From Bacteroidales bacterium MB20-C3-3 (lineage in GTDB: Bacteria; Bacteroidota; Bacteroidia; Bacteroidales; UBA932), in the NCBI GenBank assembly GCA_035609245.1, contig CP141202.1, forward strand, positions 2,108,001 to 2,172,000: a DNA stretch of 64,000 bases. The letters run 5' to 3'. The notes below the pieces were generated by a model that was not told the DNA's origin, made no database searches, and saw only the letters and a list, made by a program, of their open reading frames with translations. This document shows, piece after piece, positions 33,832 through 42,483 of this stretch; position 1 is the stretch's first letter; each line of letters opens with the position of its first letter. The position numbers and the translations under genes were made by a program.

Positions 33832-34710
33832 ATGGACAACGATCTTTTAAAAAAGGTAAGAAAAATTGAGATTAAGACCAGGGGGCTCTCAAGACAGATC
33901 TTTGCAGGCGAGTACCACTCGGCCTTTAAAGGGAGGGGGATGGCTTTCAGCGAGGTAAGAGAGTACCAGCCGGGGGATGATGTAAGAAGTATGGACTGGA
34001 ATGTAACAGCCAGACTAAACACCCCATATGTAAAGGTATTTGAGGAGGAGAGGGAGCTTACCGTAATGCTTCTGGTTGATGTGAGCGCCTTCAGAATGTT
34101 TGGTACAATGGTTAAAACAAAGAGAGACCTGATAACTGAAATATCTGCAGTGCTCTCTTTCTCTGCATCTGCAAATAATGACAAAGTGGGAGCTCTTTTC
34201 TTCAGTTCAAAGGTGGAGAAGTTTATCCCTCCCAAAAAGGGGAGAAGTCATCTGCTAAGAATTATAAGAGAACTTCTAGAATTTGAGCCGCAGGAATCCG
34301 GGACAGATGTTGGAGAGGCTCTCAGGTATCTTACAAATGCAATAAAGAGAAGGTGCACAGCGTTTCTAATCTCTGACCTGATGGATTTTGACATAGATTT
34401 CAATCCAAACTGGCACGAAGCTCTTAAGATAGCTGTTAACAGACACGAAATTTCAGTAATTTCAGTCTACGATCCAAGAGAGAGGGAGTTGCCGGATATT
34501 GGCTTGGTAAAACTTAAAGATTCTGAGAGTGGAGAGGAGATGTGGGTAGATACATCCAGTAAAAGGGTGAGAGAGTATTTTACCAGCTGGAATTCAAAAT
34601 CAGCAACTGCAATAAATACTACTCTGCTCAGGTACGGAGTAGATCAGGTTCAGATACCAACCAACGGAGATTTTGTTAAGGGACTAGTTACACTGTTCAA
34701 AAACAGATAG
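33832..34710 (+). CDS. DUF58 protein of the Bat operon
   Basis: 292 residues, soluble. The DUF58 core GRGMAFSEVREYQPGDDVRSMDWNVTAR is at about 43-70 and the C-terminal part is VWA-like (LLVDVSAFRMFG). It starts one base after the moxR stop and is the constant companion of MoxR ATPases. Probably a client or adaptor of the ATPase at the membrane. Confidence 0.93.
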   Translation: MDNDLLKKVRKIEIKTRGLSRQIFAGEYHSAFKGRGMAFSEVREYQPGDDVRSMDWNVTARLNTPYVKVFEEERELTVMLLVDVSAFRMFGTMVKTKRDLITEISAVLSFSASANNDKVGALFFSSKVEKFIPPKKGRSHLLRIIRELLEFEPQESGTDVGEALRYLTNAIKRRCTAFLISDLMDFDIDFNPNWHEALKIAVNRHEISVISVYDPRERELPDIGLVKLKDSESGEEMWVDTSSKRVREYFTSWNSKSATAINTTLLRYGVDQVQIPTNGDFVKGLVTLFKNR

Positions 34711-34715
34711 TACAG

Positions 34716-35564
34716 ATGAATCAAAGAGATACATTGCTTATAGGAGATCAGGCTACATTTGCCTTTAAAACAAAAGTTCCGGCAGGTTCCCGTTTTTCAT
34801 TGCAGAGTCTGCAAAGAGACCTGGGTAATGGAGTTGAACTGGCCGGTTCTCCAAAGATGGATACACTAAGCTCAGACAGTAACGTAACTGAGATTCAGAC
34901 ATCATTTACATTTACATCATTTGACAGCGGATCTCATGTTATTCCGGTAATAAACGGCTACCTGGAGAATCCGGATGGAACAATTGATACTGTTAAGTTT
35001 GATGCAGGCAAACTTGAGGTCACCACAATTCAGATTGACACTACAACTTACAAGCCTTTTGATGTCAAGGATCAGATGACATATCCTTACACAGTTAAGG
35101 AGTTTCTCCCCTGGATTGGTCTCCTGGTTGCATTAATTGCATTATTAGTTATTGCTGTAAGATTGTGGCGTAGATGGAGAGAGAAAAGGGCTCTCTTTAT
35201 TAAGCCAGCTGAGCCTGACTCACCATATATCGCAGCACTTAAAGAGCTTGAGAACATAAGAAAAGAGAGGTTGTGGCAGAACAATCAGATGAAGCTTTAT
35301 TATACCAGAATTACTGATGTTCTCAGAGAGTATATAGAGGCGAGATTTGCTCTTCAGGCTATGGAGAAGACATCGGCAGAGATACTCACGGAGCTGATAC
35401 CTGCCGGGATTGATAAGAGTGATTACAACTCTCTCAAGGAGCTTCTTGAGGTAGCGGACTTAGTTAAATTTGCAAAATATATTGCAACTGAATCAGAAAA
35501 TGAAAATGCTATTCCGGCTGCTATTAGGTTTATTAGTTCAACTGCAATAAAGAAGGAGGAGTAG
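34716..35564 (+). CDS. Bat operon membrane protein, apparently without its signal peptide
   Basis: 282 residues. A beta-rich N-terminal part (1-125), a single membrane segment (about 129-147, LPWIGLLVALIALLVIAV) followed by Arg-rich RLWRRWREKR, and a cytoplasmic alpha-helical domain (about 165-280). The gene position between DUF58 and batA matches a BatD-like/DUF4381-type protein. Related proteins start with a signal peptide; here translation begins at MNQRDTLLIGDQATF, right at the first beta strand of the domain, and the same frame upstream to the stop at 34677-34679 holds no hydrophobic stretch. Five bases separate it from DUF58. Confidence 0.75.
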   Translation: MNQRDTLLIGDQATFAFKTKVPAGSRFSLQSLQRDLGNGVELAGSPKMDTLSSDSNVTEIQTSFTFTSFDSGSHVIPVINGYLENPDGTIDTVKFDAGKLEVTTIQIDTTTYKPFDVKDQMTYPYTVKEFLPWIGLLVALIALLVIAVRLWRRWREKRALFIKPAEPDSPYIAALKELENIRKERLWQNNQMKLYYTRITDVLREYIEARFALQAMEKTSAEILTELIPAGIDKSDYNSLKELLEVADLVKFAKYIATESENENAIPAAIRFISSTAIKKEE

Positions 35565-35566
35565 AT

Positions 35567-36553
35567 ATGTTTTTTGAATATCCAAGCGTTCTTTACCTGG
35601 AACTATTGCTCTTTCCAATTGCTCTCCTTTATTTATGGAGAGAGCTCAGAGGCGGAGTACCCACACTCAGGGTTTCAAATACTTCTCCATGGAGAGGTAG
35701 AGGTGGATTCGTGAAAAAATATTCCAGGCATCTGCCTTTTATTGCAAGATTGTTTGCAATAGCTGCATTAATTCTAGCTATTGCAAGACCGAGAAGTTCT
35801 CAGGATTTTGAGAAGGTAAACACTGAGGGGATAGATATTGTTCTCACCCTTGATGTCTCTACATCTATGCTGGCAAGAGATTTTAACCCGGACAGAATTA
35901 GTGCTGCAAAAGACATAGCAATTGAGTTTATTGCACAGAGGCCCTCTGACAGAATGGGGGTGGTTGTTTTTGCGGGAGAGAGCTTTACACAGTGCCCTCT
36001 TACAACAGACAGACCCACGCTGATTAACCTGCTTAAGGAGATAGAGACCGGGCTGATTGAGGATGGGACTGCAATTGGCAATGGTCTTGCCACTGCGGTA
36101 GCGAGACTGAAGGATTCTCCTGCCCCCAGCAGGGTTGTTATTCTATTGACAGATGGTGTTAACAACAGAGGAGAGATAACCCCTCTGATGGCAGCAGAGA
36201 TAGCAAAAACATACGGAATCAGAGTATACACAATAGGTGTTGGTGCAATGGGGATGGCACCATATCCGGTTATAACACCATTTGGAGTTGAAGTACAGCA
36301 GGTAAAAGTGGAGATAGACGAGCCTCTTTTGCAAGATATTGCAAACCAGACAGGAGGTAAGTATTTCAGAGCAACTGACAACACCAAGTTACTTGAGATA
36401 TATGGAGAGATTAATAAAATGGAGAGAAGCAGAACAACAGTTGACTCCTTTCCTGTATATAAAGAGCTCTTTATGAAGTTTGCTCTAATTGCAATGTTTT
36501 TTCTGCTCTTTGAGTTGGTTATAAGAATATTTGTAATCAGAAAATTGCCATAA
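35567..36553 (+). CDS. batA: BatA, von Willebrand factor A domain membrane protein
   Basis: 328 residues: membrane segments at the N-terminus (about 7-24 and 55-75) and C-terminus (about 305-325) flank a VWA domain. The metal-ion-dependent adhesion site is intact as DVSTSM (about 95-100), with the Thr and Asp of LTTDRPT and LLTDG completing it. It is predicted to face the periplasm and to work with BatB and the MoxR ATPase. It starts two bases after the preceding stop. Confidence 0.93.
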   Translation: MFFEYPSVLYLELLLFPIALLYLWRELRGGVPTLRVSNTSPWRGRGGFVKKYSRHLPFIARLFAIAALILAIARPRSSQDFEKVNTEGIDIVLTLDVSTSMLARDFNPDRISAAKDIAIEFIAQRPSDRMGVVVFAGESFTQCPLTTDRPTLINLLKEIETGLIEDGTAIGNGLATAVARLKDSPAPSRVVILLTDGVNNRGEITPLMAAEIAKTYGIRVYTIGVGAMGMAPYPVITPFGVEVQQVKVEIDEPLLQDIANQTGGKYFRATDNTKLLEIYGEINKMERSRTTVDSFPVYKELFMKFALIAMFFLLFELVIRIFVIRKLP

Positions 36554-36554
36554 G

Positions 36555-37571
36555 ATGATACAATTCGCACAAATAGAATATCTTGCACTCATACTGTTAA
36601 TACCTTTTTTGTATATCTTCTACGGAGTATCGAGAAGAGCCCGAAGAAAGAGGCTGAACAGGTTTGGCGAAAGGCTTCTGGTTGAGAGGCTGATGCCTGA
36701 TGCCTCAAAGAGCAGAGGTTGGGTAAAGATCACCCTCTTCTCTGCAGCTCTCTTCTTTTTTGCAGTTGGATTATCCAGACCTCAGCTTGGAGCAAGGCTT
36801 AAGGAGGTTGAGACTACAGGCGTGGAGATTATTCTTGCACTGGATGTATCAAACTCAATGCTTGCAGAGGACTATACCCCAAACAGACTTGAAAGGGCAA
36901 AACTTGCAATATCAAGACTTGTTGACAAGATGAAGCAGGACAGAGTCGGCCTTATTGTTTTTGCCGGCAAAGCCTTTGTTCAGCTGCCAATAACAGCAGA
37001 TTACATATCGGCAAAAATCTTCCTGAACTCAATATCCACATCATCAGTTCCTGTACAGGGGACTGCAATGGGTGATGCAATTCTTACTGCAATCAGAGGA
37101 TTCAGCCTGGAGAGTGCAAACAGCAGAGCAATTATACTTATTACTGACGGAGAGAATCATGAAGATGATCCTGTGCAGGCGGCTAAAGAGGCCATTAATC
37201 TGGGTATTCCTGTTTTTGCCATTGGCATTGGAACAGAGGGGGGAAAGCCGATTCCTGCCGGTAACGGAGAACTGTTAAAAGATAAAGATGGGAATATTGT
37301 AGTGACTAAACTTGATGAGAAAACATTAACTGAGGTAGTTGAAGCCGGTGGAGGTGCTTATATCAGAGCAGGTAACTCAGATTTTGGACTTGAGGCAATA
37401 GTCGATAAGATTCATAATATGGATAAACAGAAGTATAAATCTGTTGTATTTGAAGATTTTGACGAACAGTATATGTATTTCTTTGCAATAGCCCTCTTTT
37501 TCCTCCTTGTTGAGTTCCTGATTGGAGAGAAGAGGGGGAGAAACCTTTTTAAAAGTGTAAGGAGGAGATAG
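36555..37571 (+). CDS. batB: BatB, von Willebrand factor A domain membrane protein
   Basis: 338 residues with the same plan as BatA: N-terminal membrane segments, a VWA domain with DVSNSM (about 93-98) and LITDGENHEDD, and a C-terminal membrane anchor (about 303-323). BatA and BatB are tandem paralogues. It begins one base after the batA stop, and batC follows after 4 bases. Confidence 0.93.
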   Translation: MIQFAQIEYLALILLIPFLYIFYGVSRRARRKRLNRFGERLLVERLMPDASKSRGWVKITLFSAALFFFAVGLSRPQLGARLKEVETTGVEIILALDVSNSMLAEDYTPNRLERAKLAISRLVDKMKQDRVGLIVFAGKAFVQLPITADYISAKIFLNSISTSSVPVQGTAMGDAILTAIRGFSLESANSRAIILITDGENHEDDPVQAAKEAINLGIPVFAIGIGTEGGKPIPAGNGELLKDKDGNIVVTKLDEKTLTEVVEAGGGAYIRAGNSDFGLEAIVDKIHNMDKQKYKSVVFEDFDEQYMYFFAIALFFLLVEFLIGEKRGRNLFKSVRRR

Positions 37572-37575
37572 CGAA

Positions 37576-38292
37576 ATGAGAAGAGTCTTTATATTGATAA
37601 TTTTACTATTCGTGTCATCCCTGGCCTCAGCTCAGAAGGAGAGGTGGGATGTAAGAAAAGGGAACAGGTTATATAATAAGGGTGAATATCAGCAGGCCGA
37701 GATAAATTACAGAAAAGCACTGGGAAAGGACTCACTCTCTGTTAAGGCAAGATACAATCTTGCCAATGTATTGTACAGAAATCAGAACGCAGCTGCAGCA
37801 GAGCAGGAGGTCTCCAGGCTATTATCGGATTCTACAGGTGTGTCAATTACTGATAATGACGCTGCAAACATATTTCATAACAAGGGAAACTACTCTCTTT
37901 CACAAAAAAAATGGAGTGAAGCAGTAGAGTCTTACAAAAATTCCCTGAGAATAAATCCTTCAGATATGGAGACCAAGTCTAATCTGGCTTATGCTCAGAA
38001 AATGCTGCAAAACGAGCAGGATAAGAACCAGAATAATGATCAGAATAAAGACCAGAACAAGGACCAAGATAAAGATCAAAATAAGGATGATAATAAAGAT
38101 CAGAATCAGGATCAGAACAAGGAGCAAAATAATGATCAGAAACAGAATCAAAACCAGCCCCCTAAAATAACACCACAGGCTGCACAGCAGATGCTTCAGG
38201 CTATACAAAACAAAGAGAATGAGACTCAGGATAAGGTGAAAAAGGAGAAGGCTAAACTTTATGAGCGTCAACAGAGGGAGAAGAATTGGTAA
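37576..38292 (+). CDS. batC: BatC, tetratricopeptide repeat lipoprotein-like secreted protein with Asp/Gln/Asn/Lys-rich tail
   Basis: 238 residues with a signal peptide (1-19, ASA|QK). TPR motifs cover about 23-140 (NRLYNKGEYQQAEINYRKAL; KGNYSLSQKKWSEAVESYKNSLRINP). Residues 147-195 are a low-complexity run of DQNK-type units, then a short C-terminal helix. TPRs mediate protein contacts in the periplasm within the Bat complex. The stop shares a base with the batDE ATG (TAATG). Confidence 0.88.
   Translation: MRRVFILIILLFVSSLASAQKERWDVRKGNRLYNKGEYQQAEINYRKALGKDSLSVKARYNLANVLYRNQNAAAAEQEVSRLLSDSTGVSITDNDAANIFHNKGNYSLSQKKWSEAVESYKNSLRINPSDMETKSNLAYAQKMLQNEQDKNQNNDQNKDQNKDQDKDQNKDDNKDQNQDQNKEQNNDQKQNQNQPPKITPQAAQQMLQAIQNKENETQDKVKKEKAKLYERQQREKNW
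38014..38160 (+). repeat. In-frame repeat encoding the DQNK tract of BatC
   Basis: Imperfect 9-12 base units (variants of GATCAGAATAAAGAC) encode DQNK/DQNN. Strand slippage here could alter tail length in frame. Confidence 0.7.
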
Positions 38293-40859
38293 TGAAAAAA
38301 ATTAACTGTCAGATGAAAAGATACACTGCAATGCTCCTGTTTTTAATAACAGGACTTACATCTTTTGCTCAAGTTTCGTTTCACACAGATGCACCCAGAG
38401 TTGTAGAGATTGATGAGAGTTTCAGGGTTGTATTTGTTTCCAATGCGGACCCATCCTCTTTTGAACCACCTGTAATTAACGGGTTTGATATCCTTGCAGG
38501 CCCTACATCCTCCAGGATGAGTTCTACCCAAATAATTAACGGCAAGAGAACTGAGTCATTTGAGGTAAGTTACACATATATTCTGCAGGCTAAAACAACG
38601 GGAAAATTTACAATTTCTGCAGCAACAGTGACAATAGATGGAAAGAGGTACTCGAGCCAACCTGTAACAATTGAGGTGGTTAAAGCCTCCGGTGATAAGA
38701 AATCGGATGGTTCATCTTCAGCCGCCACTGTTGGAAGTAATGACATACTGCTGAGACTCTCCCTTAGCAAGACTCGCGTCGTAAAGGGAGAACCTCTTGT
38801 AGCAACACTAAAGCTCTACACAAAGGTTCCTATTTCCGGATTTGAGGATGTGAAATTCCCCTCATTTAATGGCTTCTGGAGCCAGGAGCTGGAGACACCC
38901 CAGAATATTGAGTTTGTCAGAGAGAATGTGAATGGAACCATATACAACGCAGCTGTTCTAAGAAGGTATAATCTTATTCCTCAGCAAACAGGGCAAATTC
39001 AGATAGATCCCTCTGAACTTGTATGTATTGTTCAGATAAGAAATCAGAGCAGTGCTCCCAGATCTGTATTTGATGATTTTTTCAGCGATTATCAAACAGT
39101 CAGAAAGAGGATTTCTGCACCGGCAAGCCGTATTAATGTTGACCCGTTGCCCTCAGGCGCTCCCGCCTCCTTCAACGGAGCAGTGGGAGAGTTCCGGATG
39201 CAGGCATCTTTTACCCGGGACTCACTTAATGCAAACGAGGCTCTCTCTCTTATAATAAAAATTAACGGAACAGGAAACATTAACCTGGTTGAGGCACCTA
39301 AAGTTGAATTTCCCGCAGATTTTGAACGGTATGATGTCAAAACATCAGGGAATAAGGAGTTTGAATACCCTCTTATCCCAAGAGGGCCGGGAGAGTTTGT
39401 AATCGCACCTGTGGAGTTCAGTTACTACGATATTGCAAAAAGAAAATATGTAACATTAAAATCGGGAGAACTTAAAGTAAAGGTGGGAGGAGAGGCCGGA
39501 GGCAGTACATCATACAGCGGTCAAATGCTCCCGGCCGGAGTTAATAAACAGGCAGTAAGAAGCCTGGGTGACGATGTAAGATATATTAAAACCGGTGCCT
39601 CCGGTTTATCAAAAGGTAATCCGATGTTTTTCGGGACCCTTTCATACTTACTCTCATTACTTCTCATATTTACAGCCTGGTTTATGGCCAGACGAATACT
39701 TGATAAACATATTGAGAGGAACAGAGATATCGCAGGTTTAAGAAACAGAAAAGCTGAAAAGGTGGCTAAGGGCAGGCTTAAAATTGCAGAGGGTTTACTT
39801 AAGCAGAATATATACTCGGCCTTTTACGAAGAGCTTTATAAAGCTCTCCTGGGGTATGCCTCAGATAAATTCTCTCTCTCTCCGGCAGATTTGTCAAGAG
39901 AGAAGATAAAAGATGCTCTCTCGGTGGCTGGGATTGAGGAGAGTGTAACTTCAGAATTTATGGAGCTTATGGATAGATGTGAATATGCAAGATATGCACC
40001 AGATTCTGCTGAGGGTGAAATGGAGAACAATTATAAAAAGGCTATGAAACTAATTACATCTCTTGAGGGAAGAAAATCAGGCAAATCGGGAGTTAAGATG
40101 AAAGGAGCTCTTTTATTAATCTTTTTGCTTAGTGCACTTTCACTTCAATCTGCAGAAACTCCTGACCACAGAGAGCTTTGGAATAGCGGAAATGAGAAAT
40201 ATATTCAGGGTGATTTCACTTCAGCTCTTGAGAATTATCTTAAGATTGAGGAGTTGGGATACAGCTCTTCTCAGCTGACATACAATATTGGAAATACATA
40301 TTTTAAGCTGGGAGAGAACGGAAAGGCAATACTCTATTTTGAGCGGACTCTTAAACTTGATCCTTCAGATGGTGATGCAGAGAGAAATCTTGCACTTGCA
40401 AAAGAGTATACACTTGATAAGATAGAGAGTGTCCCGGAGTTTATTCTCACAACCTGGATACGAGAGGCCGGCTATGTGTTCTCTTCAAATGGCTGGGCAA
40501 TGTTATCTCTGCTTTTTGCAGGAATCTTTGCTCTCCTGATACTGCTCTTCAGATACGCAACCACATCCCGGATAAGAAAGGCCTCGTTTTTTTCTGGTGC
40601 AACAGCGCTTCTCTTTGCAATAGTTTCTGTTATGTTTGCATGGAATCAGAAAAGTGATTTTACATCACACGATACTGCAATAATCATGAAGCCTGTAAGT
40701 TCTGTAAAGAGCTCTCCGGATAATTCTGGAAAGACACTCTTTATTCTCCACGAGGGGACTAAGGTTAAACTGCTGGAACAAATTGGCGGCTGGCAGAGAG
40801 TGGAGCTCTCTGACGGCCGCCAAGGCTGGATTATCTCTGTAGATATTGAGATAATCTAA
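38292..40859 (+). CDS. BatD-BatE fusion: oxygen-tolerance protein with TPR and SH3-like domains
   Basis: 855 residues from the ATG at 38292 (the TTG two codons earlier is less likely). Residues 1-26 are a signal peptide. The BatD part follows: beta domains to about 430, a membrane segment near 450-470 and a cytoplasmic tail to about 602. At residue 603 a second signal-peptide-like helix begins (MKGALLLIFLLSALSLQSA) and leads into BatE: TPR motifs (about 625-700), two membrane segments, and a C-terminal SH3-like domain. In many Bacteroidota BatD and BatE are separate. The old BatE signal would act as an internal membrane helix, which keeps the TPR part in the periplasm. The 3' end overlaps the convergent M28 gene by 4 bases. 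Confidence 0.87.
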   Translation: MKKINCQMKRYTAMLLFLITGLTSFAQVSFHTDAPRVVEIDESFRVVFVSNADPSSFEPPVINGFDILAGPTSSRMSSTQIINGKRTESFEVSYTYILQAKTTGKFTISAATVTIDGKRYSSQPVTIEVVKASGDKKSDGSSSAATVGSNDILLRLSLSKTRVVKGEPLVATLKLYTKVPISGFEDVKFPSFNGFWSQELETPQNIEFVRENVNGTIYNAAVLRRYNLIPQQTGQIQIDPSELVCIVQIRNQSSAPRSVFDDFFSDYQTVRKRISAPASRINVDPLPSGAPASFNGAVGEFRMQASFTRDSLNANEALSLIIKINGTGNINLVEAPKVEFPADFERYDVKTSGNKEFEYPLIPRGPGEFVIAPVEFSYYDIAKRKYVTLKSGELKVKVGGEAGGSTSYSGQMLPAGVNKQAVRSLGDDVRYIKTGASGLSKGNPMFFGTLSYLLSLLLIFTAWFMARRILDKHIERNRDIAGLRNRKAEKVAKGRLKIAEGLLKQNIYSAFYEELYKALLGYASDKFSLSPADLSREKIKDALSVAGIEESVTSEFMELMDRCEYARYAPDSAEGEMENNYKKAMKLITSLEGRKSGKSGVKMKGALLLIFLLSALSLQSAETPDHRELWNSGNEKYIQGDFTSALENYLKIEELGYSSSQLTYNIGNTYFKLGENGKAILYFERTLKLDPSDGDAERNLALAKEYTLDKIESVPEFILTTWIREAGYVFSSNGWAMLSLLFAGIFALLILLFRYATTSRIRKASFFSGATALLFAIVSVMFAWNQKSDFTSHDTAIIMKPVSSVKSSPDNSGKTLFILHEGTKVKLLEQIGGWQRVELSDGRQGWIISVDIEII

Positions 40860-42442
40860 TTATAGAGACCTTTTCTTGAGAGAATTTTATCCTGATTTGC
40901 CAGGTTGTAAAGAACAACTGCCATAACTGTGGATGTATGCTCCATATATTCTGGAATAGACATATTGTAGGTGTCTCTCTCTGTATGCCATATCTCACCA
41001 TAGTTAAAATCATACCCTTTAGGATCTGCGTTTCCAAAGCTGATTGTGGGAACTCCGTTTATTGCAAAATGTGCATGGTCGCTCCCTCCTGCAGTTGTAG
41101 GTTTTGGTCTGGCTTCTCCTTCTCGCTTATACAGTGTGAAAGGAAATTCCTGATTTATCTCGTTGAGTCTTGATGTTGCCTGTTTAAAGGCATCAAACAT
41201 TGCGGGAGGAACTGTTATACTATTTGTAATTGTTGGACCACCATCCCTGTTAAAATAGTTGGAAATATTTTCAAGTTTATCCTTACTGTTTTCAACCCAA
41301 AATTTTGAACCCCAGAGACCAAATTCCTCTCCGGCCCACAAACAGAATACAATTGAGCGTCTTGGTTTTCCTCCGGCCTGCATAATCATCCTTGCAGCCT
41401 CAAGATTTGGAGCTACACCTGTTCCGCAATCAACGCCTCCTGTAGCGACATCAAATGCATCAAGGTGCCCTCCGGACATAACATATTCGTCCGGAAATTC
41501 AGTACCCCTGATTATCCCGAGAACATTGTGATATTTAACAGGTCCTGGTTTGAAATGATTTCTTATGTCAAATTCCAGCTGAAAATATCTGCGCTCATTA
41601 ACCATCTGTTCAATTACTTTGAACTGATGTTCACTAAGTTTAATATCCGGACAAGTTGGAAGTTCGTCCCAGCTCATATACTCAATATTCTTTCTGTCAT
41701 AAAGAGCTCTGATAGGAACATGTGAAGATTGAATAATCCCCAAAATTCCGGCATCACGCATCTCTTTGTAGAATAATGCAGGTGCATCTTTAAGAGGTTT
41801 TTTTTCAAGCTGAGGTTTTTGAGGGTTCGCCCTGTTAATTCTCATTATTGAGTCATTGTATCTCTGAATTTTCAGATTTTCCTGAATAATCTGCGATCTT
41901 AGTGTATCACCATACTCTGAATAATCAACAGGCCACCCCTCATTTATACCTGTAATAAGAACCCAGGCCCCTTTAAGTTTACCCTTCATCCTTTCAAACT
42001 CGGCTCTGCTTTTAGGCTCCTTTACCACATGTCCCCTCTGAACCCCTTTGGTGCCTGAAGTATAAGATGGAGTTGCAAAATGGAGAACCATCCCGTTTTC
42101 TGACAGCATTCTTCCAAACCACGGGCCCCTGTTGAATCCAACAGGAAGTTGACCAACCTCCTGGACTACCACCTCAAGCCCCCATTTTTTATACAAATCG
42201 GCTGCCCAGTAGGTAGCGTTCTCGTAGGCATCAGATCCAAGCAAGCGGCCGCCGATACGATTTGTGAGTACATCAAGATGATGCATGGTCCTGTTATCGG
42301 TTTGGCCGATTTTAATAATATTTGATACCACATTGTCGTGGTCTGAGGCCGACATCTGAGCCTTGGGTTGTGCTATAGTCTGCCCTGCGAAAAGTAGTGT
42401 AACAGCAACTATAAGTGCTGTTTTCTTTTTGAAGTTTATCAT
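40856..42442 (-). CDS. M28 family zinc aminopeptidase/carboxypeptidase, secreted
   Basis: 528 residues with a signal peptide (1-24, TIA|QP). The M28 metal site is visible: GGHLDAFD (first His and Asp), TGVAPN with the bridging Asp just before (GVDCGTG), WAGEEFG with the catalytic Glu pair, and HAHF for the last ligand (GGSDHAHFAINGVPTISF). The protease-associated-like insert lies at about 130-300. It would remove amino acids from extracellular or periplasmic peptides, as carboxypeptidase Q-type or aminopeptidase enzymes do. It is divergent from the YfcC-type transporter. Confidence 0.88.
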   Translation of the reverse strand: MINFKKKTALIVAVTLLFAGQTIAQPKAQMSASDHDNVVSNIIKIGQTDNRTMHHLDVLTNRIGGRLLGSDAYENATYWAADLYKKWGLEVVVQEVGQLPVGFNRGPWFGRMLSENGMVLHFATPSYTSGTKGVQRGHVVKEPKSRAEFERMKGKLKGAWVLITGINEGWPVDYSEYGDTLRSQIIQENLKIQRYNDSIMRINRANPQKPQLEKKPLKDAPALFYKEMRDAGILGIIQSSHVPIRALYDRKNIEYMSWDELPTCPDIKLSEHQFKVIEQMVNERRYFQLEFDIRNHFKPGPVKYHNVLGIIRGTEFPDEYVMSGGHLDAFDVATGGVDCGTGVAPNLEAARMIMQAGGKPRRSIVFCLWAGEEFGLWGSKFWVENSKDKLENISNYFNRDGGPTITNSITVPPAMFDAFKQATSRLNEINQEFPFTLYKREGEARPKPTTAGGSDHAHFAINGVPTISFGNADPKGYDFNYGEIWHTERDTYNMSIPEYMEHTSTVMAVVLYNLANQDKILSRKGLYN

Positions 42443-42459
42443 TTATCAATGGTTTTGTA

Positions 42460-42467
42460 CAAATTTA
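42460..42467 (-). promoter_or_regulatory. Promoter -7 element TAAATTTG for the M28 peptidase
   Basis: Minus-strand TAAATTTG; the predicted start near 42455 gives a leader of about 13 nt. It lies back-to-back with the plus-strand element at 42472-42479. Confidence 0.45.
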
Positions 42468-42471
42468 GAAT

Positions 42472-42479
42472 TATTTTTG
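42472..42479 (+). promoter_or_regulatory. Promoter -7 element TATTTTTG, four bases before the transporter start
   Basis: Plus-strand TATTTTTG; the expected start 4-5 nt later coincides with the ATG at 42484, implying a leaderless message as for the MATE gene. Confidence 0.45.
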
Positions 42480-42483
42480 TCTG

